Numbered from the stretch's first letter, positions 12,365-25,192 are shown. The stretch is DNA of 64,000 nucleotides from Nymphalis io (GCF_905147045.1 NC_065892.1:1059001-1123000), one strand, 5' to 3'. Program-made: numbers and translations. Notes: a model not told the origin generated them from the letters alone.

Positions 12365-13074
12365 TATATTGACTCAACAAAATTCCGCAAATAAAAATAA
12401 CTTCGTTCCAATCAAAAAAAAAATGCAAGTATTAAATAATATAGACGAGGAGATTTTTTCTTTGTTTGTTTGAATGCACTTATCTCGGGAACTACAAGGA
12501 AGCTTAAATAAAGCAAGGAAGCTTTTCGCATTATACATAGCACTTAGTAAGGACAACTAAAGGTTATATATGTATGATACATACCAGTGACCTAATATGC
12601 AAACTGCATAAATTGAGGTGTAATTTGATAATAAAGCAAGTGAAACCACGTGACTCAATAATAAATGAATATTAACGTTACAAACGTCAGTATGAGACAC
12701 GCATATATCACAAATCTGAATTAGACATAAACTTTGAGTACGATTATACCATGTCACCGATATTTATATATTTTCGTGAGTAAAACTCGCCGCTCGCACG
12801 CAAATGCCCGACTTAATGTTTCACTCGCGTTACTTTGACAACATCTACATTCAACCAAATTGTATTTTCGTGTTTCGACTTTTACTTATAAATACTGTTA
12901 TTAAGAAAGCGACACCGTGACAGGTGCTAATGTTTGTAATTATTGAATCCATTTCGAGCAATGTAAACAATGTATGTTGACGCGTGACGTTATTAGATTT
13001 TTTTTATTTGTTTTTCTTCACCACCCACCCGATCGACTTAATAATTCTACTGTATTTCCTTTATGCTAAGGTAT

Positions 13075-13250
13075 TGTACTTTTAGGTAAATACCACCAAA
13101 TCCATTACTCCAACGCCGAACACAAATAATTTGTATTACAATGTTTATTTGAATGTTGAATCAACATATATAATTACAGCTGCAATATAACATCTTAGTT
13201 TTAGTATTGGTATAGGAAATGATTAATGTGGGTGACCACTTACCAAATGG
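13075..13250 (+). mobile_element. possible SINE-A, very decayed
   Basis: Only AATTACAG...CATCTTAGTT and GGGTGACCACTTACCAAATGG remain recognisable. Low confidence. Confidence 0.4.
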
Positions 13251-13584
13251 CAATTTCTCGTATACTTTATGATATTTTTTATATCGGTTAATTTAAAAAC
13301 ATAGTTGACGTTATGCCGTAGTGTATATTTATTGGTTATAGTAAGTAGCGAGCGTATTTGAAGAGAAAATTGCCGTCCGGACATTTTCGTGACCGACGCT
13401 GGCAGAATTATTACAGAGGTACAAGAGAATACCATGATAAAATTGTACGTCTTTGAACGTGTTATAGACAAAGTCTTAGATCTCGTTAGAGTAATAACTT
13501 ATAATGCTGAAGTTAATAAGTTTGTTTTTCAGTCAACAAATTATCAGTCCGCAAGTTTAAATTGCCAATTTTTACAAACACGCC

Positions 13585-13762
13585 TCAGAAAGCTGTTGGT
13601 CCTGCGCCTAATATTTCTCTGTTGGTATCTGATTGCCGTCTCATTGGATTATAAGAGTGCACTTGTGTTTGCACACAAACTCGAGTATTATAAAATGTCC
13701 CGCACAGTTGAATGGTCTCCGTTGATAACGGCCGTCGTGACCAAAACTGTTTAGGACATTCG
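13585..13762 (+). mobile_element. SINE-C, 5'-truncated
   Basis: Matches the 3' two thirds of the complete copies at 17404 and 47435: GTTGGTCCTGCGCCT, ATTGGATTATAAGAG, GTGTTTGCACACAAACT, and a final GGCCGTCGTGACC...GGACATT. The tRNA-like head is absent. Confidence 0.8.
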
Positions 13763-14529
13763 TATCATCATAGAACAATTTTTAAAAATAAATATATTCG
13801 AAGTATAAATTAAAATATAAGATATTAAATACTGGTAAGTGAATTGTTTTAAATAACGTCGTAAATAATAGAAAATTATTGAAAGCGTTGAGTATCATCT
13901 AATGATCTAATCAAATCAGATGTTTTATCTCCATTTTATTTTTCCAAGAATGAAATATGGTTATGTTTTTGTATTTGTTATATGCTATTAATATTTTTAT
14001 ATACAGCCTCAAATGCCTTTGAGAATCAAATTCAGCATAATAGTTGTGTGATATATATTATGATCTCAATGATATTATCTACAAACTATAACGATATAGA
14101 AGCGAATGAAATGAATATAATATTAAAAGTCAAAACAAACAATAAGTGCGATGTAATTACACAAGGGATTAAATTCATACACGTATGAAAGTATTACTTA
14201 AGCATTTTATTACAAAAATCTTTTCTCGTATAATACGAGAACTTCAGCGAATAAATTAGGGGGAATTGTGGAGAAGGTAAGACGCCTGTTATCTCCTTCG
14301 TAATTTTACAGCTCTTAGGACAAAATCTTGAGAGCAATTATTCCCATTTAAAATCTGACTGGAAATAAAAATCGAGATTTTCACTACTATTTTCTTTCGT
14401 TTTCTATCATTATATAATTATCTCAACTATTATGTAATTGCAAGTATGTATATGTGTGTATATCAGTAATCGTTTGTTTGAATGTCATGCGCGCAATAAA
14501 AATCTGTAAGAATTTTTTATATAAATGCT

Positions 14530-14630
14530 TCATACCAAATTTCATCAAAATCGGTTAAGTCGATGAAAGCGTAACAGACAGACAGAGTTACCAGAGTTAC
14601 TTTCGCATTTATAATATAAGTATAGATACT
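14530..14630. repeat. interspersed repeat F end (ATAAATGCGAAAG type)
   Basis: Carries CAAATTTCATCAAAATCGG, GAAAGCGTAACAGACAGA and TTTCGCATTTATAAT. The inverse sequence starts the copy at 50648. Family unclassified. Confidence 0.6.
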
Positions 14631-14641
14631 TTATTTGAGAG

Positions 14642-14946
14642 ACAACAGTAACAGCCTTTGAATGTCCCACTGCTGGGCTAAGGCCTCCTCTCCTTTTTTC
14701 TGAGGAGAAGATTTTGGAGCTTATTACACGCTGCTCCAATGCGGGTTGGTGGAATACAAATATGGCAGAATTTCAGTGAAATTTGACACATGCAGGTTTG
14801 GTCACGATGTTTTCCTTCACCGTCATTCACGAGATGAATTATAAGCACAAATTAAGCACATTAAAATTCAGTGGTGCTTACCCGGTTTTGAACCCACGAT
14901 CACCGGTTAAGATTCAAGCGTTCTATCCACTGGGCCATCTCGGCCT
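14642..14946 (-). mobile_element. SINE-B, full length
   Basis: Reads from the tail (AACAGCC...CACTGCTGGGCTAAGGCCTCC) to the tRNA-like head (AACCCACGATCACCGGTTAAG, CACTGGGCCATCTCGGC). On the minus strand box A is TGGCCCAGTGG and box B is a GGTTCAAAACC variant. Carries a few small indels. Confidence 0.9.
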
Positions 14947-15136
14947 ACCGAAACAAACCAACTAGGTATTCAGTTGTTAATTTATTACACGTAACAAGAC
15001 AAAATATGTTATACATTTGGATTAAATATTAAAACCATTATTTAGCAAAAAAATCTTTGGAATTGCAAGAAAGTTTTTAGGTTTGCAAAATAAAAAATAT
15101 ATTATAGGAAAATATATCCCTATTTTTTATGTTATA

Positions 15137-15366
15137 GGTAGGAGGACGGGAAAATGGGCCACCTGATGTTAAGTGGTCACCACCGCCCATAGACATTAGC
15201 GGTGTAAGAAGTATTAACCATTCGTTAAATCGCCAATGCGCCACTAAAATTGGAAACGAAGATTATGTCCTTTGTGACAGTACTAAGTATATTGATGTTT
15301 AGAGGTTGAATATCTGATAAATGAGTGTTACTTACGCAGACGGGTCATAGCCCTATCACCTAGTAA
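15137..15366 (-). mobile_element. SINE-A, moderately decayed
   Basis: GGGCCACCTGATGTTAAGTGG, then TAGACATTAGCGGTGTAAGAAG, GCGCCACTAAAATTGG and ATCTGATAAATGAGTG, in minus-strand order. Confidence 0.8.
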
Positions 15367-17179
15367 TTTTGTAATTTGTCGTTTAAGACGTCACGATGAA
15401 GGCGAATGACCGATAGCGAATTAACTAAGGGCTTCGGTACTAAGGGTACTAAGTAGATAAACAAATAAAGTTTTGTACATATTCGCACATTTCATTTATA
15501 CATAACTCTATTTATACGATTTTATACACTATATACAATAAAAATATCATCACCACATACCTTGAGGTGCGCATGCCGTTAAGGCTCTCAGGACATATCA
15601 TCATCATCATCATCAGAAATATCATAATTATGATGAAATTAAATTTGCACAAAATATCCGTAAATTATATACATATTACTGATAACATAACGAAATATCT
15701 TCTGAGGCTATTTCTGAGAAAAGCGCGAACATTCGTACAGACAGACGCGAACTATAATTCATCATGTATATAGATTTAGTAAGTTCTGATCTTCCTGAGT
15801 GTCAGTCATAACATCCCTAGCTCGAATCTACATACATAATATCTATTTACATAAAAGCTCGGAAAGTTAACGTGCAAAAAGCGACTGTATAATAAGTATA
15901 TAAATATCAAAGTGGTATCCCAGTAATGGTTTTATTTCCTTCCCGTGTGGTCGATGGTATGTACAGTTACAAAGAACATAAAATAGGCTTTACAAGGTAA
16001 GAGGAAGGTACCGGTACATCATTACGAAGCCCGCGTCATTTGTTTATTAAACACCCTCTGAGACGGAACAGAATAATGGGAACGTAGACTTTGTCACGGA
16101 CGTTTTCCCTCGAAATTAAATCGTAGTAATGACGCGGCTCACTCGCCGCACTGTTCGGCTTCCGACCCCCGTTATTAAGTTCCCTACCGTCTTGAGGTCG
16201 AAATGAATAGGTTTCTTTAAAAGCCTGCTAGTATACCAGCTGTCATAGATATGAAAAGAATTGGGTTGAGTGGTCCTCAGGCGTCACCGAAAAATACGTA
16301 AAGTATAAAAAAAACTTCGGTATTCTGCGTATCTTTACTTAAATCGGTGTTTTGTTTAATTGTCATCTCTAAATATTTCTTTGTCTTTAACATATATTTA
16401 GATTTGAATAATGAAATAATATATTTTATTGTTATATTGTATCAAGAAAAAAAAATTAATTAATTACAATTTATAATGAAAAAACTATATTACTTACTTG
16501 TAATATATAAAGAGGTCGAAAGCGAGATAAAATGACCCGACAACTGTGTTCCCGGTGAGAAGATATAAATGATAACGCTTTCATTTATTATGGACTCATA
16601 TGAATAATGAAACCACTAAGCCTATGTAAAACTATATCTATATCATATTAATTATAAGCATGAAACTTGTGCTTAATTTTGAAGGGAACTTCTGAGGGTG
16701 ACACTAATCACATTTTGCATCTAATTTTAGAACAACTTTTTCTTTGTTATTATGTTTTATTAAAGGAAACGATTCGAACGTAGAATGACAATATTTGAGA
16801 AACACATTTCATGTCGTTAATATTTTCAAAAAAATAGTCTATTCTTATACGACTTGTATATATTTTTATTTTTTTACAATCGATAAATATGGATAAAAGT
16901 CGAAATTGATAACATAGGCTAGCAGAAAAAGTTAGAACATTTGTTAAAGAATTTTAATTAAAAAAGTTGTCGGAGGTAACCTCGCTGTATGTATGTTATC
17001 TATAGTAGATTATTTTATAATTGGCTACCCGCGGTTAGGACTGGAGCGTTTTATTTACGAAGTTTAAGCTCTAATTACACATGTATTGTATCAAATGACC
17101 CGAATGAAAATATTCAGTAGGCTTTCGTAATGTGAAAAGAATTGTTGCGCTTTCTGTTTTATTACATACATTATTTAAA
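15367..17179. other. non-coding spacer with short simple repeats
   Basis: Includes an ATC trinucleotide run at about 15598-15616, possibly an RTE tail remnant. A patch at about 16020-16210 is clearly less AT-rich and has several CpG-containing words; it could be a conserved regulatory element, but no evidence beyond composition is available. Confidence 0.5.
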
Positions 17180-17255
17180 CGTGGTAGGGCTTTGTGCCAG
17201 GGGTGCCCCCCGCTCATCAGTTATTTCACCGGGTGAAGGGTGAGCGTGCCAATGT
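17180..17255 (+). mobile_element. SINE-A fragment
   Basis: GTGGTAGGGCTTTGTGCC and CCGCTCATCAGTTATTTCACC mark the 5' part; the middle is lost and GAAGGGTGAGCGTGCC follows. Confidence 0.65.
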
Positions 17256-17403
17256 CATTCTCGTGGTCCGTCTCATCAACGGTGTATAGCTTATATATCT
17301 TATATTCTATGAGTAAATGGCATTTGTTGTAATTTATTTATATTTTATGGTAAATTATGTTCATCATATTAATGTATTGACTTGTTGTATATATATTTTT
17401 TTT

Positions 17404-17792
17404 GACTGCCTCATTGATCTAGTGGCTTGATATAAGGCCGCAGACCCGGAGGTCCTGGGTTCAATTCCCAGGTCGGGCCAATAAAAAGTTATTGGGTTTT
17501 TCTGTCAGAAAATTCTCAGTAGCAGCCCGGAGTGTGGAAGTTGGAAGTGTGTACACTCCCGTGCCTCGGAAAGCACGTAAAGCCGTTGGTCCTGCGCCTG
17601 AACTCTTTCCGGTCGTGTCGGATTACCGTCCCATCGGATTATGAGAGTTAGGGAATAGACAGTGCACCTGTGTTTGCGCACACACTTGTGCACTATAATA
17701 TCTCCTGCGTAGTTGGCTTATCTCTCTTGAGATTGGCCGCCGTGGCCGAAATCGGTCTGGAGGACATTATTATTATTATTATATATATATTA
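17404..17792 (+). mobile_element. SINE-C, full length
   Basis: tRNA-like head with box A GATCTAGTGGCTTGA and box B GGGTTCAATTCC, then a body (GTGTGTACACTCCCGTGCC, CGTTGGTCCTGCGCCTGA, CCCATCGGATTATGAGAG, GTGTTTGCGCACACACTTG) ending in GGCCGCCGTGGCCGAAATCGG, GGAGGACATT and an ATT-repeat tail. The copies at 45212 and 47435 share the whole layout. Pol III transcription is inferred from the boxes. Confidence 0.9.
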
Positions 17793-17939
17793 TTACCACT
17801 TTTATGTTGACACCATTGCTATATGGGAAGATAACTAGCTGTTGTGATGTCAAAGGCTTGGTAGAAAGTCATTATACCATTGGGCAGTGGTCGAATGATT
17901 AAAAATCCTTTTTTAAATATTGCAACATTACACTTACTT

Positions 17940-18015
17940 ATTGATTGCCAAATTAGAAACTACTACCGGTTTGGAGAAGAAATACCCCGACTTGAGAAGA
18001 ACCGGTGAAAGACAC
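17940..18015. repeat. interspersed repeat fragment (ACCGGTT...AGAAGAACCGG)
   Basis: TACTACCGGTTTGGAGAAG and GAGAAGAACCGGTGAAAGA match a short motif that I recall as widespread in lepidopteran genomes. Family unknown. Confidence 0.45.
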
Positions 18016-19544
18016 ATTTTCAGTATAAAAAGAAACAGACAGGAGACGATCGTTGTTCTGTCCTTTGGAAAACACCGAATCATCGAAATGGGGCCGTGTT
18101 TTATACGCATCTCACTTTTTATTACCTAATTGCTCATCTGTTTTATTTATCAAAATACTGACCTCAATTGCTAACTTAAAGCTATAAAAAACTGATTTAA
18201 ATGAAAGAAGCTACAGTACAAATGGATTGGTTTTAATGTATCATGTTATCATTTACGATATTTGTAATTAATAATCCCAATATAAATAAAATAATCATTA
18301 CGTCAACTTGCATTTCAATAATTAATCATTTCCATGAAACCGAAATTCAAGTAAAACCAATACATTAACGAATAATAACCATCTGTAATATCTACGTGGA
18401 GCACTTTGGAGGTAAATGAAATACCGACTCCATAAATATTTAACTTTAACGAGCCTTTTTAACGATACTTTTAAAATGAAAGTCTAATAGGTATATTCGA
18501 ATTAAAAATACACGACGCGGTTTTTAACAGTAAAAAACGTATTAGAACAGCCGCTTTAATAGACTTTTAATGATAAAAAATACAGCTTTTGATTAAATAA
18601 AATGAAATGAGTTTGGAACTTTTAGTAGCAAGAACGAACAATGGACCTGGGTTGGACAATACATTGTGATAGACAAACACGCAGAGGAAGGTTTATTTTT
18701 ATTAGTTTCGTAGCTTGATTGTGAAATATAGATCAGTCACGTCTTCGTGGTGCACTTGAGCATTGATAAGTACTCTTGAGTGCTTTCTGGGCTCAGGGCT
18801 TGAGACGAATCTCTCTTCGGTCCTTAGAAGATTTCGGCAGAGAACACGCGGCATACAACACTGGACAGCGAATGCCTTATAACAAAATGAATCCGCAGCA
18901 TCTATGAAAAATGCAGATAATTTCGTACTTCGTTTTGAGTTTTTTTTTCCAAATTGTTACGGCACTTATGTTTGCTTGACTATATGTGCAGTGTAGGGTT
19001 ACTGGATAACTTGTTATTACGTCTTGCCATTTATTCTTCGTTTTTATAAAAATAAAATAATGATTTTGGTTTTACGGCCTGTTCCTTGTGGCGATAGCCT
19101 TGGGAATACTTCTGTTCGCGAACATAATATTGGTTAAATGATTTTAGGTAAGGTAAGCTTAATAAAGGGAGATACTTATAATTTATCTCAAACATCTTAA
19201 ACACTAAGAGATACTTTAATGGAGATAATGAATCTTGTTGTTTATTTCTGTAAATCAGATAGGGTCCAGCGTTAGACGGCAGTAACGTTAGGTATATGAA
19301 TAAATTCAAATGAAATAAACATTATTTATATATTTAAACTGATGAATGTATTTTGAAGAATTCAAATGTCAGAAGTATAAATTGATCGTGTATTCACTAA
19401 GGATCATGATGACTCAGTAGACGTATTCTTACTAGAGTCATCGAGTTAAAATTCGCGGAAGAGTTACAATTGGTGGTGAATTTGAAAGAAAAGATGATGG
19501 AATCTTGCATGTCTGATAAAATTCTGACACATCACCACAACGAC
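18016..19544. other. non-coding spacer
   Basis: AT-rich, no gene or clear repeat recognised. Confidence 0.55.
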
Positions 19545-19702
19545 ACTATTAATATTGTAATTTGCTCCAATCCCTATCCAGACAGAGAAATCATTTGGGT
19601 CAAAAGAAGACCTGTCCCTAGGAATCTTCGGATTTGAAACCGGGACCTCGGTATTTCCGGCCGTAAGCGACCACTAGATCAACGACGCAGTCGAGGCCGT
19701 AA
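19545..19702 (-). mobile_element. tRNA-derived SINE head (SINE-C-like), divergent
   Basis: On the minus strand the sequence begins GGCCTCGACTGCGTCGTTGATCTAGTGG (in two parts), with box A TTGATCTAGTGGTCGC and box B GTCCCGGTTTCAAATCC, followed by CCTAGGGACAGGTC. The head matches SINE-C; the body differs, so it may be a related subfamily. Confidence 0.7.
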
Positions 19703-22700
19703 CGATTTAAGTAAAAGACTATTTAAGATTTATCTTTTTCAAAAAAAACTAACAAATAAAGATCATGTTCCCTATATATTGGACAATTTAATCTGTCACA
19801 ATGAATACACAAGAAAAACGTTATATTAATCAATGGAATTAGTATTAGTCACGTATAATATCATTGAAAGTTTGCGCAGAAATAATATAATAATTCTATT
19901 ATTTCTCTTGTTAAGGGTCAAATCGAGCCGTGGTTCCTTATATTGCGAATCTCAGTCAACTCGTCGAGGAATACCTTCGCATTGCCTTTTGTTTTGAACA
20001 ATCAAGTCGAGATGAGATCCAAACCTCACTTGACACAATTTTACCGTTCAAATTAAAACGGTGATACGGCTTTGAGCATTAGACGCTATGGAATACATTT
20101 TTTTAAGTTATATGAATATGAGATCAGTGTTTAAGATAATTTTCTAAATCAATTTTGTATCCACCTAAACATTAATAGCCAAGTAACATTCAATACGGAA
20201 CCACTAATGAACGTCTCGATGACTGCAACCGTATCGCAATATTCGTACAATTTCCCATGGTGAATATTCCACATACATCAAGAACTACTTTTCCCATCGG
20301 GTGCGGCGCAATGTCCGTGGCAATGCACTTTCGCTGACCCCTTGCCTCCTCCCACGAATGCGATCTCTTTCACACTCGCTACTTTCTTCGTTTCACCTCT
20401 CTCTTGCACGCAGTTGCGTCTGCGCTTCCCGGTTGCCGAGGTAATAACATTCTACGACGGTATACGTCGTCGGCGTGGAACGGGTTCTGTCGATGACTTG
20501 GGCGATTACTTGTATGAGAAACAATGGTCACCACGATCACATTTACAAAACTGGTCTCACAATTTAAAAATATTTTTGTAGCGTCTCATATATTATTTAC
20601 ATCAAACAAAACTTACTTTTTACATTACAATTATAAATTTCAGCTTAACGTATAAACGTTGTTTAGTGGGTCATAAGATAAAGACTGACTTCTTTCTTTC
20701 TGTCATCATTGATTTGACATTCGAAAGAATGTAACAGCATTATATTATTACATCATCTTCTAAACATTATTTATAAGTAAAGCAGTTAGTTAGTGTTTAC
20801 GTTCCATTACATAAGTTAATTCCACTGCACAGTAGGTTAATTTACTTGTACATTATTAAGCATTTTATTACTGAATGTCTGATGTATAGATTTATTATCG
20901 TGTTAAATTTATTTCGTAGTAACTTTCAATGAAGTTAATGTTACACCAGTAAAACACGAAGTAAGTCGGAACGAGTCTCACCAGTTATTCCAGAAACAAA
21001 ACATTACGTGAACGTTGCAATACTTCATAGTGTTAGGCAGATATCAATTTTGTGTGTAACTTACCCGACACAGGAAACTCGAAAGCCGTCGATCTTTCTA
21101 ACGCTCACGTTCTATGTTGTTTCACTATCTGCTCGACTTCCAGGTGAATGGTTTTCTAGAATACGCGAATGTTAAAATTCTATCCGAAGTCTATAACATT
21201 ATAATCGTAAGTTTGTATGTATGTATGTGAATAAAACAAAAACGAAAAATTATTGTATACGGTTTCATGGATCCATTAGAGGCCGCATCTAAGTTATGGA
21301 TCACACAGATGTATCTCCATCCAGTGTAATTTAAAAGCTGGATATCAAGTGTGCATTCGAGTGCCAAGGGTATTTCAACTTTAACAATCAAATATTTAGG
21401 ACTACATTCGTTAGTATCACTCTCAGGAGGACCGCGTCCTAGACTTGCAAGCGTATCGTCGCTCTCGGTACCGATTGTACCAAGCGCCTGGCGGGCGTTT
21501 TTATTTTGAAACATAAGCCTAAGTATTTGAGTGCACATTTGATTGTGCAGTTTATGTTCCTATGGAGTATTGCGACTAGCAACATTCCATCGCACAATGA
21601 GTAATTTAAAAATTCAAAAACTCGTCGACGCTCCGCGTACAAGAGGTGAGGCGATCCTACGAGCTGCTCTGCAATTTAGACAGTTATCTGTTTACATACT
21701 ACACAATGTGCTTAAAAGGGAAACAATTCGTACCGGTAGACGTTCGAACAAAAATATTTTCAAACTTCGGCGATCTAAATTTTATTTCAACATTTGTTTT
21801 TGAGATTTTAAGTTCATAGATGTTGACGAACAAACTGGTATTGTTAGGTCTGGGATAACTTCATTCATAATTCTGTAAATATTATAACAGAAAATAAAGC
21901 TCGTCAGTGGGCAACAGAATGAGATCTTGAATTTAAAATCAATTACCAAGAAAAATAAGGAATGTAATTCTTCGAAGCGATCCGCGTGCTGGATGCTAAT
22001 TGGTAAACATGCAGCGCACTGCCCACGACCGCTCACTACCCGCGCGTATACTATTTTAAAATGAAATTCTTTCGATTCATATATTGCAAAGTATAATTGC
22101 ACGTAATCGAGTTATGTAGCGCATCGCTTCTGGAATTTCTGAATAGCTATTCGATTGAAATTTAATTACTCAAACGTTTTTCGATATACTTAGCATATTC
22201 TGGATGCGTTGCATTCCGCTACAATATAGAAAGTTTTGCAATAAATAACAAATTTATTTCGTCAAAACATTACACTTATTTATACACAACATATAAAGCG
22301 AAGGGTTTTGTTTGCGATAATAATTAAAATAAATATATTTTATGAAATCAAAAATGGAAATTTTCATTAAAAGGGTTCAATATTGCCGCTTAATTTTTTA
22401 AATAAACATTCGAAGTGAAAATGAAAATATTATTCTTGAAACAATGCTTATTAGATTCAATTCGCAGGCGCGATTGTGTGAATTTGTAATAAATAACATA
22501 GCAATTTGAACTTTAATTCGATTGGCGTAATGTTTGAATTCATTCGAAGTATAAATGTTCAGTTATTTGCAGTGTGGCGCGGTGCTGCGGTACGATGTAA
22601 CAGTGAGGCGGTAAAAACTCGGCTGTAATTAGTCTTTCGAGTCCAACCGTGAAGAGATGCAAGCTTCAAGTGGGTAGCGAGAACCGATGCGCCGGACTCT

Positions 22701-23273
22701 GGCGCCTCTATTAAATAGGTGCACATCAACTAGGCTATTTCTATGGAAAGTGCCACGTTATAACTATTTCTAAGCAAAAAATGTTTTTATATTTTAGTTC
22801 ATAATACACATTCAAATTCTCAAATTATGACATTTTTTTAATATAGTTTTACGACTACTTGTATAAAATATATATTTAAAAAATATAAAATACCATACTC
22901 ATTATGAAGGAAAATGACAATTTGGGGCACAAATGACGCTTGAAGATAAATAAAATACAAATGCAAAGGTGACACTTATTTGCGTCAGAAATACTTGACA
23001 AACGTGACATATTTTACGTTGCTTCCTCAATTCGCGAAATGCAAATAATATTCTCGCTTAAAAAAGTTTCACTTACAATAATATTAAGTTATAATCCTTA
23101 TTTAAAGTTTATATGTTAGCCCCTACTGATATTAAGTTCAATCATAAGTGTGTAACATAGTATGGAGTAAAATTGACACACATATTAGGTAACAACGTAT
23201 AGTGTCAAAAGCCACATTGTTTTGTGCCTAATTTTAAAACATTCATTGATTTTCCTTCTGGCTGTTTGCACAA
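19703..23273. other. spacer, no gene recognised
   Basis: No clear repeats. Less AT-rich patches at about 20330-20520 (pyrimidine-rich), 21930-22050 and 22570-22720 carry CpG words and might be conserved non-coding or regulatory DNA. Open frames here (for example 20342-20581 plus) encode nothing I recognise and are probably chance. Confidence 0.5.
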
Positions 23274-23395
23274 AGGTAAAACTTTCTGGAACCTCGTCTA
23301 AGTACCACCTACTCATCAGATGTTTTATTACAAGATATCAATACTTTGAATCACTGTGCAAGTAATTACAGACATAAGGAATATGATGAGGGATC
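23274..23395 (+). mobile_element. possible SINE-A, very decayed
   Basis: AAAGGTAAAACTTTCTGGAAC, CTCGTCTAAGTACCACC and CTACTCATCAGATGTTTTA follow the order of the SINE-A 5' part. Confidence 0.45.
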
Positions 23396-23582
23396 TAATC
23401 CCTTGCTTGACATACTTGTTGAATACATATTATTATTTCGAAGAAGTGCCTGTATCTTTGTCATTAACTCATCCTCACCTTCCCAGATAAGAACTAAGAA
23501 TTTCGCAGCGCATTAATTTCTCATTGTTCGTCTATCAATTAAGAATAAATAAATAAAAACATATATTTTTCAACACATGTGA

Positions 23583-23690
23583 GTAGACACGGAGGCGGAG
23601 ATAACGGCATACAAAGCGTCATGGCGTTTGCCGTCGCGTTATACGAATCGGTCTTACGAGACACGTTAATAAATGTTTCACATCAAAAAC
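23583..23690 (+). repeat. repeat family E, copy 1
   Basis: About 100 bp aligning with 32640-32765: shared blocks are GGAGGCGGAGA/GGCGGAGA, AGCGTCATGGCGTTTGCCGT/AGCGTTATGCCCTTTGCCGT, ATACGAATCGGTCTTAC/ATACGAGCCGATCTTAC, and AATAAATGTTTCA/GGTAAATATTTCA. I do not know the family. Confidence 0.65.
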
Positions 23691-24550
23691 ATTTCACGTA
23701 TTTTTTATATGAATTTATCTGCTACAATTCAAGTTACTTACATATATATATATATATTTACGTCACATTCACAAATACAAAACATAGAACTGTGGTGTCT
23801 ATTCATTTTTCAAATCGTATTCAGGAATTGAATGTATAGAAAACTCCAGTGGAAAAAAATGTTTACATGAGTTAAGGGAGTTTGAAAAGCAAAAAGACCA
23901 AATAACTTTGTGGATTTCGAGTTCGCTTTGATACTCTTGAAAGTATGAAAATCTTGTTGATTAACTCTTCGGTCCCTTCGGAGATATATATTTTTTATTT
24001 TATTTGAGAAAACTCTGATAGCTGCATTCGTTTCTGAACGTTATATTTATCCATTATAAGTTTAACTTGAGATGTGACTATTTATCTGAAGTTCGCGGTT
24101 CATCTTTTGATGGTGATAGTTTGTATATGAATGTCAAAGACATTATTTTCTATATTTCAAACGTCATAAAGTTATAAATAGTATCAAATATAGTTGATAT
24201 TTTTCAACGAAATACGATTTTAGTTTTTGTGTCGATCTTTTATCATATCATTTTTATATTAAAAATTTGTATGACATAGTTATTTTAAGATGATCTATTA
24301 TTTATGTGTAAATAATATTTGCATCGTGTTTAATTTTATGGTTGATATTTTAAAACGCCCGATCCGAGCGGAGAGAGACTGACGAGACCAACAGATTTAA
24401 GCGCTTTCCGAGGCTAGAGAGCAATACCGACTAACCTAACCTTACGTCTCAAAAAAAAACCTTTAATAGCCTCCACGACCTCTGGACCAATGAGACACTA
24501 AAAAGTATGAAAATCATATGTAATATTAAAATGATTATCATAGTTTACTT

Positions 24551-24728
24551 GGCGTTAAGGCTTTGTCTAAGCCTGTATGGGTAGGTAGCACCCACTCATC
24601 AGATATTCTACCGCCAAACATAACGTTCGAAAGGCTGATGGCACATTGGGAATGAAAGGAACGGTTAATATTTCTTACATCGCCAATGCCTACGTCGATG
24701 GCACTTACTATACGGTGGCCCATTTGTC
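24551..24728 (+). mobile_element. SINE-A, internally deleted
   Basis: Starts GGCGTTAAGGCTTTGTCTAAG, keeps ACCCACTCATCAGATATTCTACCGCCAAACA, then jumps to AAGGCTGATGGCACATTGG and ends TACGGTGGCCCATTTG. The central GGTTTGAAGGGTGAG block is lost. Confidence 0.8.
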
Positions 24729-24814
24729 AAACCTTTACTTCATAATAAAAATACCTTAATTGAAATCTTAGTCTAATTAAGTCATCACAATCTACCGATA
24801 TGCTTTCGAATTTA

Positions 24815-24880
24815 ACTCACCGTTTCGGACGCTGTGTAGCGCCCGTTGCTGCACTCAAGTAGTGAAGATTCACTCACCTG
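24815..24880 (-). other. candidate recursive splice site with 57-nt RS-exon or cassette exon
   Basis: On the minus strand a T-rich tract ending TATTTTTTTTATTGCAG (3' splice site, AG at 24879-24878) is joined directly to GTGAGT (24877-24872). Fifty-seven bases after the junction comes a second donor, GTGAGT (24820-24815). The intervening 24821-24877 is 54% GC by my count, in AT-rich flanks, and is open in only one frame, reading VSESSLLECSNGRYTASET. The juxtaposed AG|GTGAGT is the ratchet-point layout known from long fly introns. An ordinary 57-nt (19-codon) cassette exon fits equally well. The host gene is not identifiable from this piece. Confidence 0.6.
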
Positions 24881-25143
24881 CAATAAAAAAAATATACACA
24901 ATGAGTTGAAATTAAAAAAATATATTTATGAAATGTTAAATAAACACGATTTGCTCTTTACAAAAAAAACCGTAGCTGATAGTCGGCGACGTAATTTTAA
25001 CTGAATTTTGATTTAATTTTTTACTAACTGAAGTATATATAAGTAATCCGGAACATTTAATAATAATTATTAACGCTTACATATAAATAACTAGGTTATT
25101 GTTACGTATACTAATATATACTATACGTGTACTGTTTCTAGCT

Positions 25144-25192
25144 GTACATAAGGCACTTTTATATCAACATGATATAAAAGTGCCTTATGTAC
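25144..25192. repeat. perfect 23-bp inverted repeat with 3-nt loop
   Basis: Arm 25144-25166 and arm 25170-25192 are exact reverse complements, separated by ACA. It is too short for a standard miRNA precursor and lies in AT-rich non-repeat sequence. Confidence 0.95.

Noticed and set aside
13389..13754. 121-codon plus-strand open frame
   Set aside because: Its second half is SINE-C sequence and the first half shows no domain. A chance frame.
21120..21149. Plus-strand CTCGACTTCCAG|GTGAATGG resembling a ratchet site
   Set aside because: The pyrimidine tract is interrupted, GTGAAT is a weak donor, there is no second donor close by, and it is on the opposite strand from the two strong sites.
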